A DNA stretch of 64,000 nucleotides. Origin: Proales similis. Lineage: Eukaryota > Rotifera > Eurotatoria > Ploima > Proalidae. This document shows positions 20,841 through 31,818 of this stretch, piece by piece (the first letter of the stretch is position 1; every line of letters starts with the position of its first letter). Where the stretch lies: positions 372,001-436,000 of the forward strand of contig JAGVRJ010000014.1 in NCBI GenBank assembly GCA_019059635.1, written 5' to 3'. Made by a program: the position numbers and the translations under genes. The notes beneath the pieces were generated by a model. It did not search any database. It saw nothing but the letters and a program-made list of their open reading frames with translations, and had not been told where the DNA came from.

Positions 20841-21607
20841 TGACGGCCATATTCTCCGATTTCTCGCGTCTTAAACGCGAAATGTTGACGCTCGTACATG
20901 AGCCAATCAAGCCAACGCGATAGACGAAGGGAGAGAGAGTGCGAGCGAACGATTGAAACCGCAACAACGAGAGATATTGACTAATTTAGCTGCTGGGGAG
21001 GAGAGGCAAGTATTGCGCAGATTGAATTCAACCACCATTTGACACATTATCGCTCGTCGAGGGCAACCCGGGCAATTGCGTAATCGGCCACGCACAACAA
21101 ACGTGACGCTCGCTCAGCGATTGTCTGCAGCCGAACGCTCAACTTGATTGTAAATTGAATTCTAGCCGTGTGACTCAAGTCAACGCAAGCAGACAAAATC
21201 AATATCGATTTCTTGCAAACGAGTGATCTGCGGAGATGGCGTCGATCATTAGAATTCAAATACAGTTGATTAAACTCAAACGTCAGAACAGAAAGCTGAG
21301 ATTAGTCACAGCGTTTGGTTCGTCAGTTAACCACGCGCCGACGCTTTACGTGGGCAGTCGTCTACGGGCCTCGTCATGCAGCTGCGAGTGAGAGCTCTTT
21401 TAAACTGGTTTCTAGTTAATTGATTTGCTGTAATTGCCGGATAAAGGCGCTCGCTCATTGTTTCCGCTTCTGGCTTCTGACGATATTTTACGTCTAAACG
21501 CGACTCGAAAGCTGCTTAAATGGACGCGCGCGCACTGTGCAAAGGGATTAGGCGAAAAATCGAAAGATTCAAAATCAATCAAAAAGAGAGGAAATAAAAG
21601 GACGTGA

Positions 21608-21612
<5 letters not shown>

Positions 21613-21640
<28 letters not shown>
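21613..21640. repeat. AG dinucleotide repeat
   Basis: About fourteen AG units, in the likely promoter or leader of the small secreted peptide gene at 21695. Confidence 0.9.
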
Positions 21641-21645
<5 letters not shown>

Positions 21646-21694
21646 TCAGAGAACTCGTTAAATTGACAATTTTCAAGAAGCAAAAAACAAAAGA

Positions 21695-21999
21695 ATGAAA
21701 CTGAGTGTGTGCATACTCGTGCTCGTGGTGGCCAGTGTTATTCCGGCCCAATGCCAAGTGAATGCCTACCCTGAAGCTGAGCTGCAATCGCAGGTAGTCA
21801 TTTTGAAGAAGAAAATGTCGATTTAGTGCTGAGCAGCTTATTATAGGACCGGGACTTGTCTGAGAGGGATTGGATTCGGCCAGAGCAGCCATATCGTCAA
21901 TACCGAAGACTCTTTCCGGACCGCAACTGCCGCTGCCGACTGTTCTCGGTGGGCGGCCTTGGTCCGATGAGAAAGTACTGCACCTGTGTGTTTGCCTGA
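21695..21999 (+). CDS. Small secreted cysteine peptide, unknown
   Basis: Two exons, 21695-21793 and 21847-21999 (83 aa). A strong signal peptide (VCILVLVVASVIPAQC) opens it. The mature part is charged (DRDLSERDWIRP) and ends in a basic segment with a CRC-x14-CTC arrangement (Cys 61, 63, 78 and 80) just before the C-terminus. An even number of Cys, small size and secretion fit a hormone-like or antimicrobial peptide, but I recognise no family. The intron is 53 nt with clean GTAG..TATAG borders. AATAAA follows the stop by about 40 nt. Confidence 0.6.
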
Positions 22000-24900
22000 T
22001 TCGGCGCTCCCAGCCTCTGCCCCTTAGATGACACTATTCTCCAATAAATTGCCCGAAAATCTTCATTCGACGCTGCTTTTCACACTGTTAAGCCAAACAT
22101 GCGTGTATATTCATAAAAACTCATCAGCCAGCCCGTTTTAGATTTAAATAAACGATTGAAAGCAACGCAAGGGTATAAAATGGGCTCACCTTGTTTTGGG
22201 ACGTTTGGTGGGCTTTTAGAAAATAGGATCAGATTGACTTGACATGACCGGCGAAGAGGAGAACTCGGCGCACCGACCCGATTTGAGCCAAATCTAAAAT
22301 AAAAACAGGAAATAGGTGCGATGACGCATTTGGTTCAATCGTCATAGTCAATTGACACGTTCGTCTTAGGGGGGGCATCCACGATGGGCATGATGACGGC
22401 ATGATGGGCATTGAGCTTCTGTTCGACTGAATCAGAGCGCTGACAGCCACTAGAACTCTGAAAGTAAAATTCCGGTTGTCACGAGCCCGAATGGGTGGTC
22501 GCTAATAAGCGATGCGAGTTAGTCCAAAATGAAATGCTGGCCAAGTTGAATGGCATTCAAAACGGTGAGAGAGAGAGAGAGCGCCCAATTAGGGCTTGCT
22601 TTGGGCCAAATAGAACAGACGAAGAGAAAGCAGAAGACGCGTTTCGATAAGTCGGTCTCATTGTCTGGCCTGTCTACGCTTGACACCGATCTTGAGCCTC
22701 TCTTATCTGGCGCCGTCGGTCGGAGCCAAGCGGGCCTCAATAGTGAAGACGGTTGCACGAGCCCAGCACTCGAACGAGACTGTGGTCACATCCAATCTGC
22801 AGGGACAGAGATGGAAACGCTCTGAGCGGTCGCAATTCACGTGAGGGCGGCGGCGAATTACGACGACTTGACGGCAAGCTGAACGATTGAACGCTCAAAT
22901 GAGGCCGAGTCGTGTTAATTGTCGAGTAGGAGTTTACATTATCTGTCGACGACGCTGTGAAGCAGATAATTGCAAAAGTGGCCGAAATAAACAAACAAGG
23001 CAACAAGTAAACAAACGAAAAAGGGGACAACTAGGCAGACTGGCCTGCGGCGCGAGAGTCTAGTTGAGACATGAAATCAATTTCTTCTCGCTCGGATTAC
23101 CTCTCACTTGAGCTCTCTTACTTCTGGTCGGTCTTTTTCATCGATTCGCCTCAGTTCATCGATTCGCTTCAGTGCGACAATCAACTCGAAGGACACACAA
23201 ACAGAGACCAGACGAGACAAGGCGCTCGCGTTCTCTTATCCACCGTTTCGGCCCTTGTTGTTGCGGTCGCAGGCAAGTGATAGCCGTTGACACATACTTG
23301 ACTGTGTGTCTTTGCGTGCACTGCGTTTGCTTGTGCAGTTGCTGCATTTGTACGTTGCGGTGTTAATCGAGCAGCTTCATTCGAGGCAAACAGAGGCGCA
23401 CACAATGCAAATGTTGACTGGCATGTAAATGTCGGCCTGTTTACGTAAGTTACTAACGTATTGCATTTGTAAGCGAGTTTAGGTTTGTGGCGCGGCGTTT
23501 AGAGCCGGATTAGCCGCTTACTCTCTGTCCATCACTCTTTGCCTGTCTCTCTGCCTCTCTCCCCCTCTCTGCCGTTTTTGTTTGAGTGTCGGTCAATTTC
23601 ATCGGCTCTTATTGGTTTACTTCTTACTCTAGCGAGCGTTTGATTTTCTGATCGAGCCACCCACTGGCGGACTCACTCACCGAACGAGTGGCGACTGAGC
23701 GGCCGATTACTAGCTGCTCTTTGTTTTGGTAAGATTTCACTTGAGATTAATAGGCGCGCTTTAGAGTCTGCCTCAGCTCGTCAATATTGTGCCATCTCAA
23801 TTTATTTTGCGGACGCTATTTGTTTGTTTGTGTGTGTGTTGATCCGCATTGTCCCATATGGCTTGTGCCGATTCCACCGATGAGACGACAAGTTATTTAG
23901 ACGACCGGCCAGCTTTCCTTCTCCTCCTTTCTCTTTTCAAATGCTTCTTGGCCTTTTATTGTCTGCGTCGCGGCCCTACCGATTTTCAATTTCAACTGCG
24001 CTCTCTTTCTCTTATAGACAGGCGCGTTTCTTTTCATTCTCAGACTCGGAATTTCATTTTCTCTTTGCCCGTTTTATTTCATGATGTCGGTCGCTTCTTT
24101 CTTGGCGCCAATCGCAAATCCACTTGAGCCACGCATGTGTTGACCAGGTCGAGCAGGTTATTATCTGAAAAGCGTCGACTTGACATCTTCTGCCAACGAA
24201 TCAGAGTTCGATATTCTTTTATTCTGATTGAACCTTGAGGCGGCCGGCAGTGCGTTAAGCGTACAGTCTCGCAGAGAGAGAGAGAGAGAGCTGTCCGATT
24301 ACTCCATTAGGCGCAGAGTTGATGGATTATGATCACCGTGATGCCAGAGGCGGATGAGATAACTCAGTCAGAGAGAGAGAGAGAGGACGAGACAACAAGG
24401 CCAGCAACTGAGACAAATGGAGAGCCGCTGGGAGGGCGCGACACTGACTATTCGACGAATGTAAGCGTGCGAAATATTTAACTTCTTCGGGCGTTGCCCG
24501 TCCGCCGCATCTATTCATCAAGATCAAGAGAAGGAGAGAATGAGGGAGAGGGAGAGAGAGAGGGGGAGAAAGCGGCAGAGAGAGAGAGAGAGTGAGAGTG
24601 AGGAAGAGGACGGTAGACGCTTCTCACTGATCGCTCCTGACTGATAATGAGTTTGAAATAAAACAAATGTGGCCATTTTAAGGCATTTAAGCCGCAATGC
24701 ATTTGTCAATCGCTCTGGCTCTGGTTGCTCTAATGGACTCGTAATTGTCGCTCGGGGCTTTTATCTGCGTGGCCAGTATTCGAGCGAAAGCCAAAGCTCG
24801 AATGTCTGCGACCACAGCCGTTTCTACTGAGCCTTTGTGATTGATGACGACGAGGTTCTATTGACTTGCGCTAGGCTTCAGCAGGCAGCCAGACGATTCG

Positions 24901-26576
24901 TTGTTGTTCATGCCAGCCATTCGTGTCCACCAATTATGGGCCCAACTTGTAATTAATTGCTCCAGTTTACCTTTAACTCAATTTAAAAGGCTTCTACAAT
25001 GTTTGCCAAGTATTAAATGCTCAATTATGGTCGGCAAGTCCTTGTCACTTGGTCGCCAGTCCGCTCGACCTGTTCGTTTGTCTATGCATGCTTGTGTGTG
25101 TCTATTTGCTTCTATTTGCAAACTTTTTGTATTTGGCCAGGAAATGTGTACAGCGGCAGAAAGTGACCACAACCATTTGACATTGATACATCCCCCGCCC
25201 CTCTCTCTTTCTGCCGCTGTCCATCTCTCTCTCTCTCTCTGTTCACACTGCTTCGATTTCATTCGAACAAAGAACGTTCGTTTTTGTTTATTTGTTGTTC
25301 ACGGCCGCCCTTCTGTTGACGCATCTCACTTCCGGAGGCCATTCGCTTCAGCGGCGTCGTCATCATCATCATCATCGTCGACCATTTAACGCCTATTCGC
25401 ACTTGTGTACTTTGGATCGAGTGACTTGACTCGGACCAGGAGTTACTAATCGTCACTAATCACCTTTGCTCGTTCTTGTTCTTCAATTTTCGATTGACGC
25501 CTGCTGCGAAGCGCCACGATTGCAATCAATCTAGAAAACCGGCTATTATGGGCGATGCAACGGACGATCACACTGCTTCTGAGAACCTGAGTCGGTGAGA
25601 GACGCAACCACGCAGAGTAAGATAAAGAGAGAGAGAGAGCGGTCTTTAGGAAGTGAAAGAAAAGAGAATGGACTCGATTGGGCGTCGAGTCGTCGTCGCC
25701 GGTCGTGCTGACGGCTATTGAGCGCGATAAGGCTCAGGCAAGAACAACGCGCACTAAACCGCTCTTTTCCGCTTAACGCATTATCTTGCTTCGTTTAACT
25801 CCATTCACGTCATTCATTCGAATCTTTTTGCCACTAATGACCAGCGGTAGCCTATAAGCGAGCGGTGTTGGCGGCGCCGCTGTGTCACCGCAATTAGCCG
25901 CGACCTCCCTCCCTTCGTGGCGTGAATCAGCGCTGAATGGCAAAGCGAGAGAACTCTTAATTAGCCATTTCAAGTAATTAAGTCCGTTCCAATATTAAAT
26001 GTCTGTCTGTAAGAGCCCCATGCCGCTCTCTGAAATAAATATTTAGACCTGCGGACCAACTGTGCCAATTTTCCAATTTTCTCTCTCACACGCAACCGCT
26101 CTTCTTTTTGGCATTGTTCGATCGCCGCTTATTCACGAGTAGAGTAACTATTAGGGCGTGAAAGCCACTCGCCAGGAGTCGCTGCTCGTCACTGGCGGTC
26201 CGATTGCGTAAGGCGTCCGCTTTTCGTTGTCTTCTTCGTCACAGTGGTTGTTGTTCGATGTTGCGCGGCCACAACCATAAAAAAGTTTTTGTGTGCAATT
26301 ATTAAATCACCGGAAACGGACCGCACTCTTACTGCTCGAAGACTGCCTACCTGCTTAACTGGCAAACAACTGATGCGGCGCTCTCGTCCTATTCGAATTA
26401 TTAGGCCTTTATGGCGCCCATTACGAATTTATTAAGTCGTCGTTAGCCTTTGCGTGCCTTTTAATTTGCAAAATTAACTCTCTTGCCGCTCTTTGCCGGT
26501 CTAGATATTTGAGAAAGCCAAGCAGACTTGAGACCGAGCAAGCTAAAGACTTTGAGAAACAAGCAAAAAAAAAAGA
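22000..26576. other. 4.6 kb gene-poor stretch
   Basis: No protein with recognisable homology is seen on either strand. The region is rich in GA/CT tracts (24273-24290, 24371-24386, about 24531-24600, about 25229-25242, 25629-25640). A TATAAAA at 22174-22180 is followed by a 17-codon reading frame at 22244-22297 and an AATAAA at 22298, a possible miniature transcription unit. In a genome this compact such a gap may hold regulatory DNA for the discoidin gene, untranslated exons or non-coding RNA. Confidence 0.5.
24273..24290. repeat. AG dinucleotide repeat
   Basis: Nine AG units in the gene-poor stretch; one of several GA/CT tracts there. Confidence 0.85.
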
Positions 26577-28500
26577 ATGAGAGTAAACGAAGCGCTGCGA
26601 TCGCTTTTACTACATTGCGCGTGCTTTGGCCTAGCGCTGGCCTGCACTGACCGGCCGCTGGGCATGGCGAGCGGCGAGATCAAGGACTGGCAAATAACGG
26701 CATCCAGCTCGTACCCGAGTCTGTGGGATCGCGACTGCCACGAGCGATATGCCCGCATCTACACGGACAACAACAGGGCGTGGTGCGCCAAGCATCGCTC
26801 AGACGCCGAATGGCTTCAGATCGATCTGGGCGTAGCAGCCAAGATCACCGGAGTGTTGACTCAGGGCCGCACTGGCCGCAACGAATGGGTGTCGGCGTTC
26901 ATGATCTCCTACAGCAACGACGCATTCCAATGGCAGTACGTAACCGACGAGTACGGCAACCAGCGGCTGTTCCGCGCCAATTTCGACGACCGCTCGGTCA
27001 AACACAACTACTTGGACAAGCCGATCGTGGCCAGGTTTGTCAAGTTCCACACCATTGACTGGTTCCGGCACCCGAGCATGCGCGTGGAGATCCTCGGCTG
27101 CCAAGGTAGGCGCTCAATCGCCAATTCTATTGCATCTGGCCGTAGCCTCACTGCTTGATTGCAGAGTGCAAGGAAATGCTCGGAACGCCGCCTTATGGAC
27201 GTCTGACGGCTTCTACTGTTCTTCCGTTGCGGCGGGCACGCTCATGCCAGCCTGAAGACGGCCACTTGCTCAGCAACAAAGCTTGGTGTCCTCGACGTCG
27301 ATCACGTGAGTCCTCCTTTTCCCGCAGTCCGATCAGACTTGCTTAACAAAAACGTCAAGCGGACGGACAATGGCTGCAGTTGGACGTCGGCCATCCGACC
27401 GTGATCACCGCAGTGATAACACGTGGCCGCGGAGACACATCCAAGAGTCATTGGGTGACCAAGTACAAGCTGTCCTACAGCAACGACAGTGTTCTCTGGA
27501 ACTACTACAAAGACGCCAATCACTTGGAGCCGAAGGTAGCAGTCGAAGCCACTCTGATTCTGAACGACGAGCTGAACGTGTTAAAGGTGTTCGGAGGCAA
27601 CGCGGACAAGCAAATGGAGAGAATTCACTTCCTGAACAGCCCGTTCGAGGCTCGCTTTGTTCGCTTTCATCCAATCGAGTGGCATCAGCACATTGCGATG
27701 AGGGCCGGCGTTCTAGGCTGCCCGTACGCCGGCGAGTGCCTGCCCGGATACTTCAGAGTGAACGACAACTCGCACTGTGGTCAGTGGCCAATTTCTCTCT
27801 TTCTCTTGTCGGCGTCGATTGATCGCGTTTGAACCTAGTCGAGAATCTTGCCTACCGCAAAGAAGTGTGGACAAACGAGAAGAAGCTGAGCGTCAATTGG
27901 CCGGACGAGAAGAGCGCATCGCTCACACGGCGTTCGTTTGTCAGCGTGCTGCAAGAGGGCCGTCCGTCGGTGCTTGTCGACGGCAACAAAGAGGCCGCCC
28001 TGCACAAATGCGCCGTGCTTGACAACTACTACACAGAGCGGCCGACTCTGGTCATCGATCTGGGCCGCATGGTAAACGTGGGCGGCGTTTTGCTCAGCAC
28101 TTGGCAAGGAGAAGGCCAGGACGCCAGCTTGGCCTACAGGGACTACATGTACGGTCTGGATCGCATCTCAGTCTTTGTCGATCCACGCCCGCTCAGCATT
28201 GAGTCCAACGAGCAGGCAACTGAGTCCACTGATCAGTCGGCGACGGCGGCCAATTCCACTCACACTCTGTTCAGACGCTATCCAATGCGCTCTGACCGGC
28301 GAGTGCGACTCACCGAATACAATCTGTGCAACTACGTGACCCGAAGCAACTTTGCCATATTCTCGCCCAACCTGCATCTTCAGTGCCAGAGGCCGATCAC
28401 TGGCCGCTATGTCTATGTGCAGGCGGACGGACGCAGCAATCGATGGAATCGACTCTTCAAGGCCGTCTTGTGTGAGATTCAAGTCTATGAAGCAAGTTAG
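26577..28500 (+). CDS. Secreted protein with two discoidin (F5/8C) domains and a fucolectin-type domain
   Basis: Five exons: 26577-27105, 27165-27305, 27360-27535, 27587-27779 and 27839-28500 (566 aa). A signal peptide is followed by discoidin domain 1 (C at the start, LGMASGEIKDWQITASS, WLQIDLG, MRVEILGC) and discoidin domain 2 (EWCPRR-like AWCPRRR, WLQLDVG, KVFGGNADK, MRAGVLGC). A third galactose-binding-like domain resembles the fucolectin/tachylectin-4/pentraxin (FTP) type: VENLAYRKEV, VDGNKEAALHKCAV, LVIDLGR, GRYVYVQADG and a closing LCEIQVY. Such domains bind phospholipid or glycans outside cells. No membrane segment is seen, so a secreted lectin is likely; defence or matrix roles are inference. 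The 51-nt intron 27536-27586 lacks stops in frame. AATAAA is near 28629. Confidence 0.85.
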
Positions 28501-28761
28501 ATCGCTCCTGTGCGATCAAAACGCCTATTGGGTATTTATTTGTAGCCACCTCACTCCTCCCCCCCCTCATTGTATGTAACCCTTGCGACTTGGCCCATCA
28601 GCAGCCACAAACAGCTTATTTCAGTTGATCAATAAACTTGGCTGCTTTGTCACCAGGCGTTGATTCTTTCATTCGTTTTATTTTTGGTTTATTTCAATTA
28701 TCCACAAAAAGAAATTAAGTTTAGTCAACACAAGCAAGCATTCAGTTTGTGAAATCCAGTC

Positions 28762-29244
28762 TCAGGGCTTGACGGTGGTGGTCAGCTGACAGCCAGGGTA
28801 GACTTTGCAGTTGAACAGCTCACACTTGTCGGACATGCACTGCGAGTCCTTGCGGCAGGCGCCCTCGCATTTGCGGTCGAAGCATTGCCGCAGCTCGTCG
28901 TGATCTGGGATGTCGTCGCAGTACTGGTCGTCTGGGCAGTCGACCGAGTGCTCACAGGGCCCGTCGCGGATCATCAGGCGCTTGGTGCAGCTGAAGAAGC
29001 TGCATTTCTTTGACGCACACACTCGGTCAGTGAGACAGGCCTGGCCCTGGTCACGTCCGTCGCGACAGTTGCCGAACGGATTCGGAAAGTCACGGTCACA
29101 AAACTGATGCGGTCGGCAGTTGCCGTCAGTCAAGCATCTCGTGCCGAACCAGCTTCCCTCGGTGTCGAGTTCGCTTGATGGCACAGCCGAGGCCAACGCA
29201 GCCAACGACGATAGCACAAAGCTTACAGCGAGTAGTTTTTGCAT
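28762..29244 (-). CDS. 18-cysteine secreted protein, copy A
   Basis: Single exon, 160 aa. A signal peptide ends near ALASA. The mature part has 18 Cys in two similar halves, with repeats such as RCLTDGNCRPHQFC, then CPDDQYC, and CRKDSQCMSDKC. This spacing recalls Dickkopf/EB-type disulfide modules, but I cannot place it in a named family. It is about 75-80% identical by eye to the neighbour at 29892-30386, with all Cys kept, so the pair is a tandem duplication. A minus-strand TATA at 29302-29307 lies 63 nt before the start. TTTATT near 28678 gives a minus-strand AATAAA. Role unknown; secreted and heavily disulfide-bonded. Confidence 0.8.
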   Translation of the reverse strand: MQKLLAVSFVLSSLAALASAVPSSELDTEGSWFGTRCLTDGNCRPHQFCDRDFPNPFGNCRDGRDQGQACLTDRVCASKKCSFFSCTKRLMIRDGPCEHSVDCPDDQYCDDIPDHDELRQCFDRKCEGACRKDSQCMSDKCELFNCKVYPGCQLTTTVKP

Positions 29245-29301
29245 TTTGCGCAGTTGAATCTTTTCTCAAATGATACTACGTTCTGGCGTTGTATGTTCTA
29301 A

Positions 29302-29307
29302 TTTATA
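29302..29307 (-). promoter_or_regulatory. TATA box of 18-Cys copy A
   Basis: Reads TATAAA on the minus strand, 63 nt upstream of the start codon. Confidence 0.5.
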
Positions 29308-29891
29308 GACAACGCAGCCAATTCATATCAATTCAGACCAAGACAGATAATTAATTTTGTCTGATACTCATTCCAGCCTATGTCCCGACTTGACACCAGT
29401 TCCCACCGATTAGTCCAAGTCCAGGCAGGTTTATTTTGAGGCACCAGTCGAACCAATCGAATGCTTGGTGTGCCGCTAGTCCTTTCAAGTCCCTTTCCGA
29501 TGAGCCCAGGTGGCAGCAGTGCCAATGCTCAGTTCGCTTGGAAAGCAGCCAGCAGCTCCATATGCTGCCTTCTCAAACGCGCGTATGCAATCAGGAATGT
29601 AGGTCGACTGGCAGGGAGCGCCGCATCATGAGGCCAAACGAGCATAAATCGTAGCTGAGTAGCGATTGCATAATCTCATTAGGCGCCTGTAACATCGACG
29701 GCAGCAGTCGAACAGCAGTCGAATCGCACCCTGGATACCAATCAAAAAAGCACGCAATTCAATCAGCACAAGTCAAGTGAAGATTGTTTATTTCTATTCA
29801 ACTCAATTGTCTTCATTTGTTTGATAAGGGTCAGATTGAAGGGCAAAAGTAGCTGCAACTCACATTCGAGTTTGTGCTTTCGTGCAAATGC
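29308..29891. other. Spacer between the two 18-Cys genes
   Basis: About 580 bp between the copy A promoter and the stop of copy B. No gene is recognised. Isolated minus-strand AATAAA motifs (TTTATT) lie near 29429 and 29789, the latter suited to end copy B. Confidence 0.4.
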
Positions 29892-30386
29892 TCAGGGCAC
29901 TCGAGTCAAAGTGTTGTTGCAGTTCGGGTAGGGCTTGCACTCGAAAAAGTCGCATTTGTCCGACATGCACTGCGAGTCCTTGCGGCAGGCGCCCTCGCAT
30001 TTGCGGTCGAAGCATCGACGCAGCTCGTCGTGGTCCTCAAGGTCGTCGCAGAACTGGTCGTCTGGGCAGTCGACCGAGTGTTCACAAGGTCCGTCACGGA
30101 TCATCAGGCGCTTGGTGCAGCTGAAGAAGCTGCACTCCTTTGAGGCGCAGTCACGGTCCATCAAGCAGCCCATGCCTTCGCCGCGTCCATCCCGGCACTT
30201 GCCGAACGGATTCGGAAAGTCTCGGTCGCAGTACTGATGCGGTCGGCAGTTTCCATCAAGCAAGCACCTTGTACCGAACCAGCTTCCCTCGGTCTCGAGT
30301 TTGCCGCTTGTCGGCTTGGCGATCGCCGCCACCATTGCGATGGCGATGACGAACAACGACAACAAATGCTTTAATGCGCAGCTCAT
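29892..30386 (-). CDS. 18-cysteine secreted protein, copy B
   Basis: Single exon, 164 aa. The signal peptide (HLLSLFVIAIAMVAAIA) differs from copy A, but the mature part keeps all 18 Cys and long identical runs such as KRLMIRDGPCEHSVDCPDDQ. DNA identity is also very high in the centre, so the duplication is recent or has been kept uniform by gene conversion. The TATA element at 30414-30419 lies only 33 nt before the start codon, which implies a leader of a few bases or another start site. Function unknown. Confidence 0.8.
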   Translation of the reverse strand: MSCALKHLLSLFVIAIAMVAAIAKPTSGKLETEGSWFGTRCLLDGNCRPHQYCDRDFPNPFGKCRDGRGEGMGCLMDRDCASKECSFFSCTKRLMIRDGPCEHSVDCPDDQFCDDLEDHDELRRCFDRKCEGACRKDSQCMSDKCDFFECKPYPNCNNTLTRVP

Positions 30387-30413
30387 CTCTCTGTCTGTCT
30401 GAACGTTGGGTGG

Positions 30414-30419
30414 TTTATA
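30414..30419 (-). promoter_or_regulatory. TATA box of 18-Cys copy B
   Basis: Reads TATAAA on the minus strand, unusually close (33 nt) to the start codon at 30386. Confidence 0.45.
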
Positions 30420-31818
30420 ATGATCGCTCTCTCTCTCTCTGCTTGCCGATTTTGTAGTTCAATACAAACACGCACACACACAGAGCAAGCGTACCTTGCT
30501 TATTTAACTCGACTTGTATCGATCTGCTCGATTCAGTGATTGATACGGATCGATAGATTGGATGCCAGCACACAGAAGGAGTTTCGTAAAATTGAGCATA
30601 ATACGTTCGAATCCATTTGATGGAAGCTTTCGAGTGCCAATGCCACGGATTAGGCTCAATTTTACGAGCACCCAGTCGGTGACGGGCTCATTCCAACTCA
30701 TGCCCAGTTGATGCAAGAACGACTGCAAAACAAAACATTTTCTCCATTCAGGCAACAATGAGCGCCGTTTCGTGCTCTTTTATTCCGCTTTGGCCGTTGA
30801 TTGCGACTGAGACGTTGTAAATGAGTCGGCAACCTCTCCTCTCCTAAACGGCCCCTTCTCCTCGACTCACGATCGTTTGTTGTCTCTCTCTCGCTGACTA
30901 GAGCGAAAGTTCGAAGCAATAAAAAAGCTTGCGCTACAAACAACCAACTCGACCTGCATCAAGAACCATTGAGCTTAATCTACGAGCAGACTTTAGAACG
31001 TGAAATAAAGCAATGAGAACAATAAATTTCGATTGCTGCTAATTTGCATGTGCCCTGACTCAAGTCACAGGGCCGTAAACGACCGAGCACAATTTTTAGA
31101 GCCCCAACGAGCGGCTATGTTGCCGCCTGCGAGCGCCTCAAACGTTTGTGACTCGTTTTTATTTGAATTTCAAATCGCCTGCCTCGTGAAATGCCTTATC
31201 TCCGGCTCGCTCTGCTCTTGTTCGACCCGATTATCTTAATCGTCGTCATCTTGGCGACCATCATCGCGCAGGCTCGTCGTAAAACGCTAAATTTACATTT
31301 GGAGCGCAAACATCGCATTTTTTACTTAACGGCGTGGAAATAAGCCAGTGAGTGAACCAGTGAGCACCATTTAGATGAGCCATTTCGGCGTGTTTATTCT
31401 CGCTTATATTGCTTGCTTGTGCGTTTGCTTTTAAGCTTTGAACTAAAAATGAGAAGAAAAGAGAAGAAAAACGAGAATTAGGCGACGAGCACCAGCCGGG
31501 TTGACGCGCAGACCGCGACCACCAGCAAATGCAAGCATGAGTGAGGTAAGCGCTGGTTAATTCTGGGCCCGTCGCGCTTCAACAAACAGGTTTCTCTGCT
31601 TAAAATAACTCAACCTGCCAGTCTGATAAGGCAAAGTGGCGGCGTTTTAAAAATGAATACAATAAAACAAGAAAGGCGGCAGAAATAGGCGGCCGAAAGT
31701 CGAATAGATGAACAAAAAGATGAGAAAGCGGATGAAATCACTCGGCTTGCTACGAAGATGGGCAGACAGATGAGCCGCAATCGACGGCTAAGCAACAGCC
31801 ATTTGAGTCTGTTATTCT
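30420..31818. other. Intergenic, 1.4 kb
   Basis: A CT tract and CA-rich stretch lie at about 30428-30482. Plus-strand AATAAA motifs at about 31005 and 31020 have no reading frame behind them. TTTATT-type motifs toward 31395 could serve the 4E-T-like gene. No gene is recognised. Confidence 0.4.

Larger units (their letters stand above)
20572..21694. other. Upstream region of NUPR1-like gene and of the small secreted peptide
   Basis: It contains the NUPR1-like TATA element (20633-20638), the 16-base HSE-like element at 20825-20840, and an AG repeat at about 21612-21640 shortly before the next start codon. No gene is recognised. Confidence 0.45.

Noticed and set aside
21575-21892. Minus-strand frame rich in Ser-Leu repeats
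   Set aside because: The repeat is a translation of the AG dinucleotide tract and overlaps the secreted peptide gene.
23849-24127. Plus-strand frame of 92 codons in the gene-poor stretch
   Set aside because: Phe/Leu-rich sequence from pyrimidine-rich DNA, no signal peptide, no homology, no splice or polyadenylation context.
30600-30620. GTTCGAATCC resembling a tRNA T-loop
   Set aside because: No acceptor stem, D-loop box or anticodon stem could be found at the right distance on either strand.
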